Assembly (NCBI RefSeq): GCF_014268745.2
Contig: NZ_JABWRB020000003.1
Location: 372,001-436,000, forward strand
DNA length: 64,000 nt
DNA from: Pseudomonas zanjanensis
Lineage (GTDB): Bacteria; Pseudomonadota; Gammaproteobacteria; Pseudomonadales; Pseudomonadaceae
Direction of reading: 5' to 3'
The notes under the pieces are model-generated. The model had not been told where the DNA came from. It saw only the letters and a list, made by a program, of their open reading frames with translations, and ran no database searches. Position numbers and translations under genes: made by a program. Below, in pieces: positions 42,800 to 51,806 of the stretch. Each line of letters opens with the position of its first letter. Positions within the stretch are counted from its first letter, which is position 1.

Positions 42800-44234
42800 C
42801 TTTTCACTGCTGGACTGGGCCATCACCCTGCTGATTGCCCAAGCGATCCTCGGTGCGCTGGACACCCTGTATCACCACGAACTCACCGTCGCCTTGCCCT
42901 ATCGCCACAGTGCGCGGCTGGAGCTGTCCATTCATGCCTTGCGCTCGTGCTTTTACGGGATCCTGTTCCTGGGCATGGCGCATCTGGCCTTCGAAGGCAC
43001 CTGGGCGATTGTCATCGCGCTGCTGTTCGCCCTGGAGATTTGCCTGACGCTCTGGGACTTCGTGGTCGAGGACCGCAGCCGCAAGCTGCCGCCCATCGAG
43101 CGCATCATGCACACGGTGCTGGCGGTCAACGGCGGGGCCTTCTTCGCGTTGTACGGCGTGCAATTGGCCCAGTGGGCGAGTTTGCCCACCGGCCTGAGCG
43201 CGATCGACCTCGGTTGGCGCGGCTGGCTACTGACCTTGTTCGCCATCGGGGTCACGGCCTCGGGGATTCGCGACGGCTTGGCGGCCTTGCGCATGCAACG
43301 GGCAGGCAAGCCGGCCAACCCATTTGCCGGCGGCGCCTACAAGCGCGTGCTGGTCACGGGGGGCACCGGGTTTATCGGCGAGACCCTGGTCAATCAATTG
43401 CTCGACGCCGGGCACACGGTCAGCGTGCTGGCTCGCGATCCGTTGAAGGCGGCCTATCTGTTTGACGGCCGCGCCCGCTGCCTGCGTTCGCTGGGCAAGC
43501 TGGGCCATGACGAAATGTTCGATGTGGTGATCAACCTGGCGGGTGCCCCGGTGGCCGGGCCGCGTTGGAGTCCCAAGCGCCAGGCGCAACTCATTGCCAG
43601 CCGGGTCAACACCACCGAAGCCTTGATGGCCTGGTTGAAAAACGCCCGGCACAAACCGGCGTTGTGGATACAGGCCTCAGCCGTGGGTTTTTACGGCGTG
43701 CGTGACGCCACCGAAAGCCTCGATGAAAGCGCCGCCCAGGGCGATGGCTTCATGGCTGAACTCTGTGTGCGTTGGGAAGCCTCCGCCCGGCCTGCCACTG
43801 AGTTGGGCGTGCGTCAGGTGGTGATGCGCCTGGGCGTGGTGTTCGGTCCGGGCGGTGCGTTGCTGCCGTTGCTGATTCCGTTTCGCCTGGGGTTCGGCGG
43901 GCGCATGGGCGACGGTCGGCAAATCATGAGTTGGGTGCATCGCGATGACGTGATCCAAGTGATCGCCCGAGCCTTCGATGATGAAAGCCTGTGCGGCACC
44001 TACAACCTGGTGGCACCGGAGACGGTCAGCCAGGCGTTGTTTGCCGAAAGTGTCGGCAAGGTGCTCAAGCGTCCGGTGTGGTTCCACATCCCTGCCGCGC
44101 CGGTACGCGCCTTGGCTGGCGAGATGGCCCAGCTGTTTTTCGACGGCCAGCGGGTGGTGCCCAATCGTCTCGTCGAGGCCGGCTATACGTTCCGTTACCC
44201 GACGCTCGACGCCGCCCTGCGCGACTTGGCCTGA
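42792..44234 (+). CDS. TIGR01777-family NAD-dependent epimerase with N-terminal membrane domain
   Basis: 480 residues. Residues 1-170 form about four membrane helices (LLDWAITLLIAQAILGAL, FYGILFLGMAHLAF, AIVIALLFALEICLTLW, GWLLTLFAIGVTASGI). Residues about 183-480 are an extended short-chain dehydrogenase of the YfcH/SulA-like TIGR01777 type. The nucleotide motif is VTGGTGFIGETL; other marks are VVINLAGAPV, ASAVGFYG and the C-terminal DUF1731 part (LKRPVWFHIPAAPVRALAGEMAQLF). Family members are about 300 residues, so the membrane half is an addition. It is translationally coupled to the small membrane protein. Confidence 0.85.
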   Translation: MPDFSLLDWAITLLIAQAILGALDTLYHHELTVALPYRHSARLELSIHALRSCFYGILFLGMAHLAFEGTWAIVIALLFALEICLTLWDFVVEDRSRKLPPIERIMHTVLAVNGGAFFALYGVQLAQWASLPTGLSAIDLGWRGWLLTLFAIGVTASGIRDGLAALRMQRAGKPANPFAGGAYKRVLVTGGTGFIGETLVNQLLDAGHTVSVLARDPLKAAYLFDGRARCLRSLGKLGHDEMFDVVINLAGAPVAGPRWSPKRQAQLIASRVNTTEALMAWLKNARHKPALWIQASAVGFYGVRDATESLDESAAQGDGFMAELCVRWEASARPATELGVRQVVMRLGVVFGPGGALLPLLIPFRLGFGGRMGDGRQIMSWVHRDDVIQVIARAFDDESLCGTYNLVAPETVSQALFAESVGKVLKRPVWFHIPAAPVRALAGEMAQLFFDGQRVVPNRLVEAGYTFRYPTLDAALRDLA

Positions 44235-44243
44235 GGAGCGCCC

Positions 44244-46679
44244 ATGAGCAAGCCCCGGATGTACCTGCTGGCCGGCAACGGCAGCGCGGTCGATTGGTGG
44301 GACGACGCGTTGCCGCATTTTCAACACCACGACGTCGTGCCGCTGGAACTGCCCGGTTTTGGCAACAACCCCCACGCTCCTTGCGAAGACCTGGCGGCCT
44401 ACGCGCAGGCGTTGCTGGCGGCAACGGACAAGGGCAGCGCGATCATGGCGGTCGGGGTCAACGCCTTGCTGGTGCTGCACGCCTTGCAACGGCAACCGGG
44501 ACACTTTTGCCGCAGCGTGTTGCTGGCGCCGGTGGGCGCGTTTTTGTGGCAGCGGCGACTGCCGGCATTGATGTCGCCACTGCCGATTCGAAAGACCATT
44601 CATTGGCTGCTGGCGAACAAGCCGACGCTGTTTGCCCACAAGTTCTCCAGCCAGGCCTGGACGCCCGCGCAATACCAGCGCATGGGCGCCGGCTACGCTC
44701 GTTGCCGAGCCTTTGTGCCGCACTGGGACCTGGTGCGTGCCGACACCGCGTTGCCATTGCTGGAATGGATCACCGACCCGGTCGAACTGGTGTGGGGCGA
44801 TCAGGACAAGGTATTGGGCATCGCGCAGGCGGCGGCCTGGTCGGCCATTCTGGCCCGTGCCGACTTGACCATCAGCCTGAAGCCCGGTTGGGGCCACTAC
44901 CCGTGGATCGACTCGCCCGCTGAATTCACGGCATGGCTGGAGTCTGGCGAGCGTGGTTTTGTCGCGCATACCAAAGGCGGCCGCTTGCGTCTCGCGGCGC
45001 TGGCGGGGCAGCCGGTGCCGGCGGCGCTGTCGCTCAACCACTGCGATGATCCGAGCCTGCGGGTTTTTTTGGACGGCCAGCCGGACGCTACCTGGGCGGT
45101 GCGCTCCTCCAGTTACGGCGAGGATCAGGCCGATGCGGCCAACGCCGGCTTGAGCACCACGTACCTGCGCGAACCGACGCACAACGTACCGGCGCGGATT
45201 GCCGAGTTGAGCGCGGCGGGTGTCGAGGAAGTGGTGGTGCAGCGTTTCATCGCGCCACGGCTGTCGGGGATCGCGTTCGTGCGTCACCTGTCCGTTGAGC
45301 TGGAATGGGTCGAGGGGCACCTGGAGTCGTTGGCCGATGGCCAAGTGAGCCCCGAGCGGGCGGTTATTTCCCGTCTCGGCGAGGCATGGAACAGTGGCAC
45401 GTTCAAGCCAGTCCACGGCCTGACCGCCGAGGCGCTATGGCGCTTTCTGCAAGGCGTATTGCGGGTCTTTCACTATGTGCCCGGCGACGTCGAATGGGCC
45501 TGGGACGGCAGCCAACTGTGGCTGCTGCAATACCGGCCGATCAGCGACTACGGCTGGCGCCGCCACCTGACCGCCGCCAACATCGCCGAGATCCTGCCGC
45601 CCCGACCCAGTGTGTTGGTGGAGTACGCCCAGCGTCGCGCGGCGGCAAGCATTCCGGCGATCATGGCGCGTTGGGATTCGCGGGTACTGCAGGACAACGA
45701 GCCCTTCACGGCAGTGTTTGGCGGCGCTTCGTACATCAACAATGACCTGTTTCTCGCCCGGCTGGTCGACTGGGGCATCAGCGCCAGCAGCTACGCCGGC
45801 GAGGTCGGCGGCGCGACACCGCACCTGCCTTGGCGGCCACTGCGCCTGATGCGTTCGCTGCCGTTGTTCCTGCGCATGCAACGCATCGCCCGCGGGAACT
45901 TGTTGACGCTGGAAAACGGCTTGCGACGTTTTGACCGAGAGCTGCGCGAACTGACCGAACAAGGCGCCGACGGCCAGCAACTGGCCGACTGGTTTACCCG
46001 CTTCTACGTGTTCGTAGTGCAGGGCAACCTGTGCATCGCCAGCGCCTTGGCCAGCAGTGGCGGCGACTGGCTGGGGCGGCCACCGACCGCCTATGACAAC
46101 CTTGAACACAGCCCTCATCGGCTGCCGTGGGAGACCGACCCGGCGACACCACGCCCGGCGCCGATCGCGCTACCGTTGCAGGCCTTTCCACAATGGCCCC
46201 TGGCGATTCGCTTGGCCCATGGCGCCGGCCTGCCGGGGCTGCGCGGTTATTACTTGCAAGTGCGCGAGTGGTATCGCGACAACCTGATGCGGATTTTCTT
46301 TCGCTTGCATCACGCCATGCCCGCCGCTGACCAGGCGCATTGGTTCGCCCCGCACCCGGATATCCGTAGCCGTGACGGCAGCTTCTGGCAGGACGGTCGT
46401 GAAGGCACCGAGCAGGCGAGTGGTTTCTTGATTTACCCGGGGCAGGCCCAAGGTATTTTGGGCGAGGACATCCTGTTGGAGGACACCCTGGACCCTGGTC
46501 GCCACGCCCACTATCAAAGCGCCCGTGCGGTGATCGCGCGCATGGGTGGCCGCCTGTCCCACGGCTCGACGCTGCTGCGTGAATTGCGCAAACCTTCGGC
46601 GGTATTGCCTCAGGTTGATGTGGGGTGGTTGGGGCGCGAGGTGGTGTATTGCGATGGGGTGTTGAGGTTGGTGGAGTAG
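44244..46679 (+). CDS. alpha/beta-hydrolase fused to PEP-synthase-like phosphotransferase
   Basis: 811 residues. Residues 1-235 have an alpha/beta-hydrolase fold with the acid D186 (VWGDQD) and His218 (GWGHYPW), but the nucleophile elbow reads G-V-N73-A-L where GxSxG is expected. Residues about 250-440 are a PPDK/PEP-synthase ATP-grasp domain (WAVRSSSYGEDQADAANAG; VVVQRFIAPRLSGIAFVRH; DVEWAWDG, LLQYRPI). About 450-740 is a poorly recognised helical part. The C-terminus is a swivelling phospho-His domain with H773 (GGRLSHGSTLLRELRKPSAVL). The PEP-binding barrel is missing, as in rifampin phosphotransferase. It follows the epimerase by 9 bp. It probably phosphorylates or transfers phosphate to an unknown small molecule. 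Confidence 0.8.
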   Translation: MSKPRMYLLAGNGSAVDWWDDALPHFQHHDVVPLELPGFGNNPHAPCEDLAAYAQALLAATDKGSAIMAVGVNALLVLHALQRQPGHFCRSVLLAPVGAFLWQRRLPALMSPLPIRKTIHWLLANKPTLFAHKFSSQAWTPAQYQRMGAGYARCRAFVPHWDLVRADTALPLLEWITDPVELVWGDQDKVLGIAQAAAWSAILARADLTISLKPGWGHYPWIDSPAEFTAWLESGERGFVAHTKGGRLRLAALAGQPVPAALSLNHCDDPSLRVFLDGQPDATWAVRSSSYGEDQADAANAGLSTTYLREPTHNVPARIAELSAAGVEEVVVQRFIAPRLSGIAFVRHLSVELEWVEGHLESLADGQVSPERAVISRLGEAWNSGTFKPVHGLTAEALWRFLQGVLRVFHYVPGDVEWAWDGSQLWLLQYRPISDYGWRRHLTAANIAEILPPRPSVLVEYAQRRAAASIPAIMARWDSRVLQDNEPFTAVFGGASYINNDLFLARLVDWGISASSYAGEVGGATPHLPWRPLRLMRSLPLFLRMQRIARGNLLTLENGLRRFDRELRELTEQGADGQQLADWFTRFYVFVVQGNLCIASALASSGGDWLGRPPTAYDNLEHSPHRLPWETDPATPRPAPIALPLQAFPQWPLAIRLAHGAGLPGLRGYYLQVREWYRDNLMRIFFRLHHAMPAADQAHWFAPHPDIRSRDGSFWQDGREGTEQASGFLIYPGQAQGILGEDILLEDTLDPGRHAHYQSARAVIARMGGRLSHGSTLLRELRKPSAVLPQVDVGWLGREVVYCDGVLRLVE

Positions 46680-46708
46680 GCAGCGCGATGATCCGTCGAT
46701 CACAGAAC

Positions 46709-46842
46709 CTGTGGCGAGGGAGCTTGCTCCCGCTGGGTTGCGCAGCAACCCCAAGCAATTTGAATGCGATCTGCCTGATACACCGAGGCGTTAGGGTTTG
46801 GGACTGCTGCGCAGTCCAGCGGGAGCAAGCTCCCTCGCCACA
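46709..46842. repeat. BIME after the hydrolase-phosphotransferase gene
   Basis: GTGGCGAGGGAGCTTGCTCC pairs with its complement ending at 46842, with inner arms GGGTTGCGCAGCAACCC and GGACTGCTGCGCAGTCC. Confidence 0.85.
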
Positions 46843-46883
46843 AGGAGTGCGTTCAACTCTGGAGCTGTTCTCAATCCCCAGAA

Positions 46884-46913
46884 ACGAAAAAACCGGCCGA
46901 AGCCGGTGTTTTC
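46884..46913. terminator. likely bidirectional rho-independent terminator
   Basis: ACCGGC-CGAA-GCCGGT stem-loop with a six-A tract on the left (46887-46892) and GTGTTTT on the right, so it can end transcripts from either side. It isolates the hydrolase operon from the adaptor operon that starts at 47094. The rest of 46914-47093 holds no gene. Confidence 0.6.
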
Positions 46914-47093
46914 ACCCCAACGGCCAGAGAATTTAATCTCTGCGTACGGGGTTGAGTGAGGTCATCCCAAGTTGAAGAAGTCGTGAGGTGAACGCTGCCC
47001 TCGCCACAGAGATTTTCCCTCTCTTCACCGCTACTCCCTTGACGCCCCCCACCGCTGTCGTAGACTCCGCCCATCCGTCAGGGAGTAACGGTC

Positions 47094-47870
47094 ATGCGAC
47101 GTTTGAGCAGTTGGGTTGTGGGATTGACCTTCATAACGTGCGGGGTCCAGGCGCAAACGCCGGCTTCCGACGATCCGTTGCTGGAGAGCAACGTCTCGGC
47201 CAGTGTGTCGGGAAACGAGGCGCGTGGCGTGCTTCGGGCGCGGGACCAGGCAGTGTTGGCCAGCGAGTTGGCCGGGCGGATTGTCGAGTTGCCGTTCAGC
47301 GAGGGCGAGTCGTTCAAGAAGGGTGACACCCTGGCGCGTTTCGATTGTTCGGCCTATCAGGCCCAGCTCAATGCGGCCCAGGCGGCCAGCCGTGGTGCCG
47401 GTGAAGAGCTGGCCCATAACCGGCAGTTGGCGGCGTTGAAATCCGTTGGGCGTTTCGAGGTGTCGCGGGCCGAGGCGCGCCTCAGCGAGGCCCAGGCGCA
47501 ATCCCAGGTCTACCAGGTGCAGGTCAAGCGTTGCAGCGTGATCGCGCCGTTCGATGGACAGGTGGTGGCGCGCAAGGTCCAGCGTTATGAAAGCGTCGCG
47601 GCCGGCGCGCCATTGCTGGATGTGGTCGATAACCGCACCCTGGAGATTCACCTGCTGGTGCCTTCACGCTGGATGGACCGGCTCAAGCCCGGCCAGCCCT
47701 TTACCTTCGTCCCCGATGAAACCGGCAAGCCGTTGCAAGCGACGGTCAAGCGCCTGGGCGCGCGCATCGACGAGGGCAGCCAGACGCTGCTGCTGGTGGC
47801 GAACGTGCCGGATGCCAGCGGCCTGCTGTCCGGCATGAGCGGCACGGCGCGTTTCTCGGAGTCGAAGTGA
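47094..47870 (+). CDS. short HlyD/RND-type periplasmic adaptor
   Basis: 258 residues. The signal peptide is MRRLSSWVVGLTFITCGVQA. A biotinyl-lipoyl half (VLASELAGRIVELPFSEGESFKKGDTLARFD), a short helical hairpin (AAQAASRGAGEELAHNRQL) and the second half (CSVIAPFDGQVVARKVQRYESVAAGAPLLDVVD) end in a beta-barrel domain. It is shorter than typical 350-residue adaptors, and no inner-membrane RND pump is nearby. GGGAG lies upstream of the ATG. Its stop overlaps the next gene's GTG (GTGA). It is the first gene of a three-gene export-like operon. Confidence 0.88.
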   Translation: MRRLSSWVVGLTFITCGVQAQTPASDDPLLESNVSASVSGNEARGVLRARDQAVLASELAGRIVELPFSEGESFKKGDTLARFDCSAYQAQLNAAQAASRGAGEELAHNRQLAALKSVGRFEVSRAEARLSEAQAQSQVYQVQVKRCSVIAPFDGQVVARKVQRYESVAAGAPLLDVVDNRTLEIHLLVPSRWMDRLKPGQPFTFVPDETGKPLQATVKRLGARIDEGSQTLLLVANVPDASGLLSGMSGTARFSESK

Positions 47871-49186
47871 ACGCGCCAGTGACGGGCAGTACCGAGCAGG
47901 TGTTCGCCCGCTTCCTCGATCTGGAGCGCCAGACGAGGGCCGCGCGTACACCGGAGCAACTGAGTTACAGCCTGGTCAACGACGGCCAGGCGCTGTTCGG
48001 CTTTCGCCACGCCGCGTTGTTGATCGCCGGCAAGGTCCAGGCCGTGACCGGGGTCAGTACCGTGGAACCGAACGCGCCGTTCGTGGCGTTTGTCGAGCAG
48101 GCGGTGGCGCAGTTGTTCAAGCTGGGCCTGTTGAACCAGGCCCGGGTGATCGCCGCCGATGGGGTGAGCGAATCCATCCGGGCAGACTGGCGCAGCCTGT
48201 CGGCCGGGCAAGTGTTCTGGCTGCCGTTGATCGATCATCAGGGCCAGGTGTTCGGCGGTTTGTGGTTGGCCCGCGACCTGCCATGGACGCCGCCGGAGCA
48301 AGTGCTGCTGTCGCAACTGGGCGACACCTACAGCCATGCGTGGTTGGCGTTGCAACCGCGCAAGCCATGGCGCCTGCGTTGGACGCGCAAGCGCCAGGTG
48401 GCGCTGGTGGCGCTGTTGCTGCTGGGCTTGCTGATCCCGGTGCGCCAGTCCGTGTTGGCTCCGGCCGAAGTGGTGCCGCTGGGCGGGCAAGTGGTGGCGG
48501 CGCCGTTGGATGGGGTGATCGCCGAGTTCCTGGTCAAGCCCAACCAGAGCGTCAAGAACGGCGACCTGTTGTTACGTTTCGAAAGTACCAGTCTCAAGGC
48601 CCAGGCCGATGTGGCCGAGCGGGCGTTGGGCGTGGCCGAGGCCGAACTCAAGGCCAATTCCCAGCGCTCGTTTGCCGACGCTGAATCCAGTTCGAAGATT
48701 GACTTGCTCGCCGCCCGCGTCGAACAGAAACGCGCCGAGCGCAACTACGCACTTGAACTGCTCAAGCGCAGCGAAGTGCGCGCCGAGCGCGACGGCATTG
48801 CGGTGTTCGCCGACGCCGAGCGCTGGCTCGGCAAGCCCGTGCAAACCGGCGAACGCCTGATGGAAATCGCCGATCCAAACCAGGCCGAGTTACGCATTGA
48901 ATTGGCGGTGGGTGACGCGATTGCCTTGGAGCCCGGTGCGCAAGTGGCGTTGTTTCTCGACAGCGACCCGTTGCAGCGGCACCTGGCCCGGCTCGAACGT
49001 TCGGCCTATGAAGCGCAGCCTACCGCCGCCGGCCAACTGGCGTATCGATTGGATGCGCGTTTCGATGCCACGGCGCCGCGCATTGGCCTGCGAGGCACGG
49101 CGAAGGTCTTCGGCGACCGTGCCCCGCTGGCGTTGTACCTGCTGCGGCGGCCGCTGGCCGGCCTGCGCCAGAGCGTAGGCCTGTAG
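47867..49186 (+). CDS. GAF-like/HlyD hybrid adaptor
   Basis: 439 residues. Residues about 8-155 are a cytoplasmic GAF-like domain (YSLVNDGQALFGFRHAALLI, SAGQVFWLPLIDHQGQVFGGLWLA, LLSQLGDTYSHAWLAL). One membrane helix follows at about 178-195 (VALVALLLLGLLIPV). The rest is a HlyD adaptor (VVAAPLDGVIAEFLVKPNQSVKNGDLLLRFE; coiled coil; VFADAERWLGKPVQTGERLMEI). A cytosolic sensor domain on an export adaptor is unusual. GTG start at 47867 overlaps the previous stop, and the next gene begins 1 bp after this stop. It is expected to bridge the inner-membrane protein to the TolC-like channel. Confidence 0.87.
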   Translation: MNAPVTGSTEQVFARFLDLERQTRAARTPEQLSYSLVNDGQALFGFRHAALLIAGKVQAVTGVSTVEPNAPFVAFVEQAVAQLFKLGLLNQARVIAADGVSESIRADWRSLSAGQVFWLPLIDHQGQVFGGLWLARDLPWTPPEQVLLSQLGDTYSHAWLALQPRKPWRLRWTRKRQVALVALLLLGLLIPVRQSVLAPAEVVPLGGQVVAAPLDGVIAEFLVKPNQSVKNGDLLLRFESTSLKAQADVAERALGVAEAELKANSQRSFADAESSSKIDLLAARVEQKRAERNYALELLKRSEVRAERDGIAVFADAERWLGKPVQTGERLMEIADPNQAELRIELAVGDAIALEPGAQVALFLDSDPLQRHLARLERSAYEAQPTAAGQLAYRLDARFDATAPRIGLRGTAKVFGDRAPLALYLLRRPLAGLRQSVGL

Positions 49187-49187
49187 C

Positions 49188-51284
49188 ATGGACCTGCCGA
49201 GCCTGCGGCCGGACCTGCAATTGTCCACGGCGGCCCCCGATCCGGATGGCTCGCCGCAATGGACGCTGGCCGATCCGGTGCGCGGACGCTATTTCAAGCT
49301 GGGCGCGGCGGCGATGCGCATGTTGCGGCACTGGTCCCTGGGCGATCCGGAACAGGTACTGCAGGCCGCGAACCGCGAGCCGGGCCTACCGCTCAACGGG
49401 GAATCGCTGGAGCAGTTGCTGGGCTTCTTGCGTGGTCATGACCTGATCAGCGCGATGGACCCGCAACAGCGTGACAGTTATCTGTTCAAGACCGCCGCGC
49501 AACGCCAGAGCGTGTGGCAGATCCTGCTGCACCAATACCTGTTTTTTCGCATTCCGCTGTGGCGCCCGGACGCTTTTCTAAATCGGGCCTGGCCCTGGTT
49601 GGCGCGGTTCGGCCCTGGGATCCTGCGTTATGGCCTGCCGCTGACCCTGGGTCTTGGCATCTTCCTGGTGTCGCGGGACTGGCAGCGATTCGTCGCGACG
49701 TTTCCACACCTGTTCAGCCTGGGCGGTGCGTTGGCGTTCGGGGCGGCGTTGCTCTTCGCCAAGCTGTGCCACGAGTTCGGCCATGCCTTCATGGCCAAGC
49801 GCGCCGGTTGCCGGGTGCAGAGCATGGGCGTGGCGTTCATGGTGCTGTTGCCGATGTTCTATACCGACGTCAGCGACGCCTGGCGGATCAGGGATCGCCG
49901 CGCACGGTTGCTGATCGGTGCCGGTGGGGTCCTGGCCGAATTGCTGCTGGCGTGCATCGCGCTGCTGGCCTGGTCGCTGTTGCCCGACGGGCCGGCACGT
50001 ACCGCGGCGTTCATGTTGGCCAGCGCCACCTGGATCACCACGTTGATCATCAACCTGAACCCCTTCATGCGCTTCGACGGGTATTTCCTGCTCAGTGATT
50101 TCTGGGCGGTGGATAACCTTCAGGGGCGTGCGTTTGCCCTGTGTCGCTGGCGCCTGCGCGAAGCCTTGTTCGGGTATGGCGCGGCGGCGCCGGAACCCTG
50201 GTCGCCGAAGATGCGTCGGCGTTTGTTGGTGTGGGGTTATGGCTCGTGGCTGTGGCGGGCATTGTTGTTTTTCGGGATTGCCTTGGCGGTCTATCACCTG
50301 TTCTTCAAGGTGCTGGGAATTTTTCTGATGATGGTGGAATTGGTGTGGTTCATTTTCATGCCCATCGTGAATGAGTGGCGGCAATGGTGGAGTCGTCGTG
50401 AGCAAGCCCACGGCGGGCGGATGCTCCTGAGTGGCCTGGTGTTGCTGGCGCTGCTGCTGGTGTTGCTGCTCCCCTGGCGCAGCGCGGTGGAAGTGCCGGC
50501 CATGCTCGAGGCCGGGCGCGCCAGCGCCTTGCATGCGCCGGTGGCGGCGCGGGTCAAGCGGGTGAATGTGCACGACGGCCAGACCGTGGCCCAGGGCGAT
50601 GTGCTGATTGAGTTGGAGTCGCCGGACATGGCGTCGCGCCTGGCCATCGTGCGCCGGGAAATCGAGATCCAGCAGTTGCAGATGCGCCGTCAGGCCGGGC
50701 GCAGCGAAACCGCCGCCGATGCCGGCATCGTCGAACAGCAACTGGCCGAAGCGGTGGCCGAGTACCGCGGCCTGGTGGCCCAGCGCGAACGGCTGTTGTT
50801 GCGTGCGCCCCATGCCGGCCAGGTGCGCGATGTGTTGCCGCAACTGTCGATAGGGCGCTGGTTGTCACCCACACAGGCGCTGGCGCGGGTGGTGCAGACC
50901 GATTCGCGGTTGCGCGGCTACCTCACCGAAGCCGAGCTTTGGCGGGTCGGGCCGGGTGCCACGGGCCGGTTCATCGCTGACGATCCGATGCACACATCGA
51001 TGGCCGTGCGGTTGAATGAAATCGACACCAACGGCGTGGCCTGGGTCGAACAGCAAGCGTTGACGTCCGACCATCACGGGCCGATTGCGGTGCGCCGCGA
51101 CTCGCAACAACGGGCCGAGCCGGTCCAGGCGCAATACGGCGTGCGCCTGAGTACGGTGGACGCCACGTCCGCTCCGGTGCAGCCGCTGCGTGGCGTGGCG
51201 GTGTTGCAGGGCGAGGGCGAGTCGGTGTTGGGAGCGGCCTGGCGTCGGTTGGCGGCGTTGGGTGTCAGGGAAAGCGGGTTCTAG
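49188..51284 (+). CDS. M50-type membrane metalloprotease fused to HlyD domain
   Basis: 698 residues. Residues 1-95 form a PqqD-like winged-helix module (GRYFKLGAAAMRMLRHWSLGD). About 145-440 is a polytopic site-2-protease-like domain with zinc motif H195-EFG-H199 and distal NPFMRFDGYF (D297). About 440-460 is a further membrane helix (LLSGLVLLALLLVLLLP). About 468-640 is a HlyD/lipoyl adaptor (ALHAPVAARVKRVNVHDGQTVAQGDVLIELE; LLRAPHAGQVRDVLPQLSIGRWL). All catalytic residues of M50 peptidases appear intact. With two HlyD adaptors and a TolC-like gene nearby but no ABC ATPase, it probably forms the inner-membrane core of an export/processing machine. The role is inference. Confidence 0.85.
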   Translation: MDLPSLRPDLQLSTAAPDPDGSPQWTLADPVRGRYFKLGAAAMRMLRHWSLGDPEQVLQAANREPGLPLNGESLEQLLGFLRGHDLISAMDPQQRDSYLFKTAAQRQSVWQILLHQYLFFRIPLWRPDAFLNRAWPWLARFGPGILRYGLPLTLGLGIFLVSRDWQRFVATFPHLFSLGGALAFGAALLFAKLCHEFGHAFMAKRAGCRVQSMGVAFMVLLPMFYTDVSDAWRIRDRRARLLIGAGGVLAELLLACIALLAWSLLPDGPARTAAFMLASATWITTLIINLNPFMRFDGYFLLSDFWAVDNLQGRAFALCRWRLREALFGYGAAAPEPWSPKMRRRLLVWGYGSWLWRALLFFGIALAVYHLFFKVLGIFLMMVELVWFIFMPIVNEWRQWWSRREQAHGGRMLLSGLVLLALLLVLLLPWRSAVEVPAMLEAGRASALHAPVAARVKRVNVHDGQTVAQGDVLIELESPDMASRLAIVRREIEIQQLQMRRQAGRSETAADAGIVEQQLAEAVAEYRGLVAQRERLLLRAPHAGQVRDVLPQLSIGRWLSPTQALARVVQTDSRLRGYLTEAELWRVGPGATGRFIADDPMHTSMAVRLNEIDTNGVAWVEQQALTSDHHGPIAVRRDSQQRAEPVQAQYGVRLSTVDATSAPVQPLRGVAVLQGEGESVLGAAWRRLAALGVRESGF

Positions 51285-51299
51285 GCCTAGGGGGCAAGC

Positions 51300-51791
51300 A
51301 TGGATTCGGTGGCGGCAGAGGGGTTGGTGGTGCGTCCATCGCGGATCAGCGATGGTCCGTTCCTGCAGGGCCTGTACCAGGCGGCGCGGCCGGACCTGCA
51401 ATGGATCGACGGCGAACATGAACAGGTACAGCAGGTGATTGCCCAGCAGTTCCAGGTGCAGGAGCAAGGGTTGGGCGAAAATTTCCCCAACGCCATGCAT
51501 TACGTCGTGGAAAAACTCGGCACTGCGATTGGCGCCTTGAGCACGGATTTCGGCCCCAATGAGATTCGCGTGCTGTACCTGGCCTTCATCCCCCAGGCCC
51601 GCGGCCAGGGCTATGGCCGGGCGGTGTTGCAAGGGGTGCAGAAAGCCGCGCAACAGATCCGCTGCCCGGTGGCGACCGTGGTCTGGGCGAGCAACCCTCA
51701 TGCACGCCGGCACTACTTGGCGCTGGGCTTCGAAGTGCAAGAGCGCAACCCGGCGGCGGAGCGGTTGGTCTGGTATCCGAAAGGCAACTGA
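51300..51791 (+). CDS. GNAT-family N-acetyltransferase
   Basis: 163 residues with one GNAT fold. The acetyl-CoA loop is ARGQGYGRAVL (about 101-111), preceded by strand IRVLYLAFIPQ and followed by NPHARRHYLALGFEVQ. It starts 15 bp after the M50-HlyD gene and is probably cotranscribed. The acceptor is unknown; modification of the exported protein or a related small molecule is a guess from position. Confidence 0.85.
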   Translation: MDSVAAEGLVVRPSRISDGPFLQGLYQAARPDLQWIDGEHEQVQQVIAQQFQVQEQGLGENFPNAMHYVVEKLGTAIGALSTDFGPNEIRVLYLAFIPQARGQGYGRAVLQGVQKAAQQIRCPVATVVWASNPHARRHYLALGFEVQERNPAAERLVWYPKGN

Positions 51792-51806
51792 ATGACGCCG
51801 TACCCC

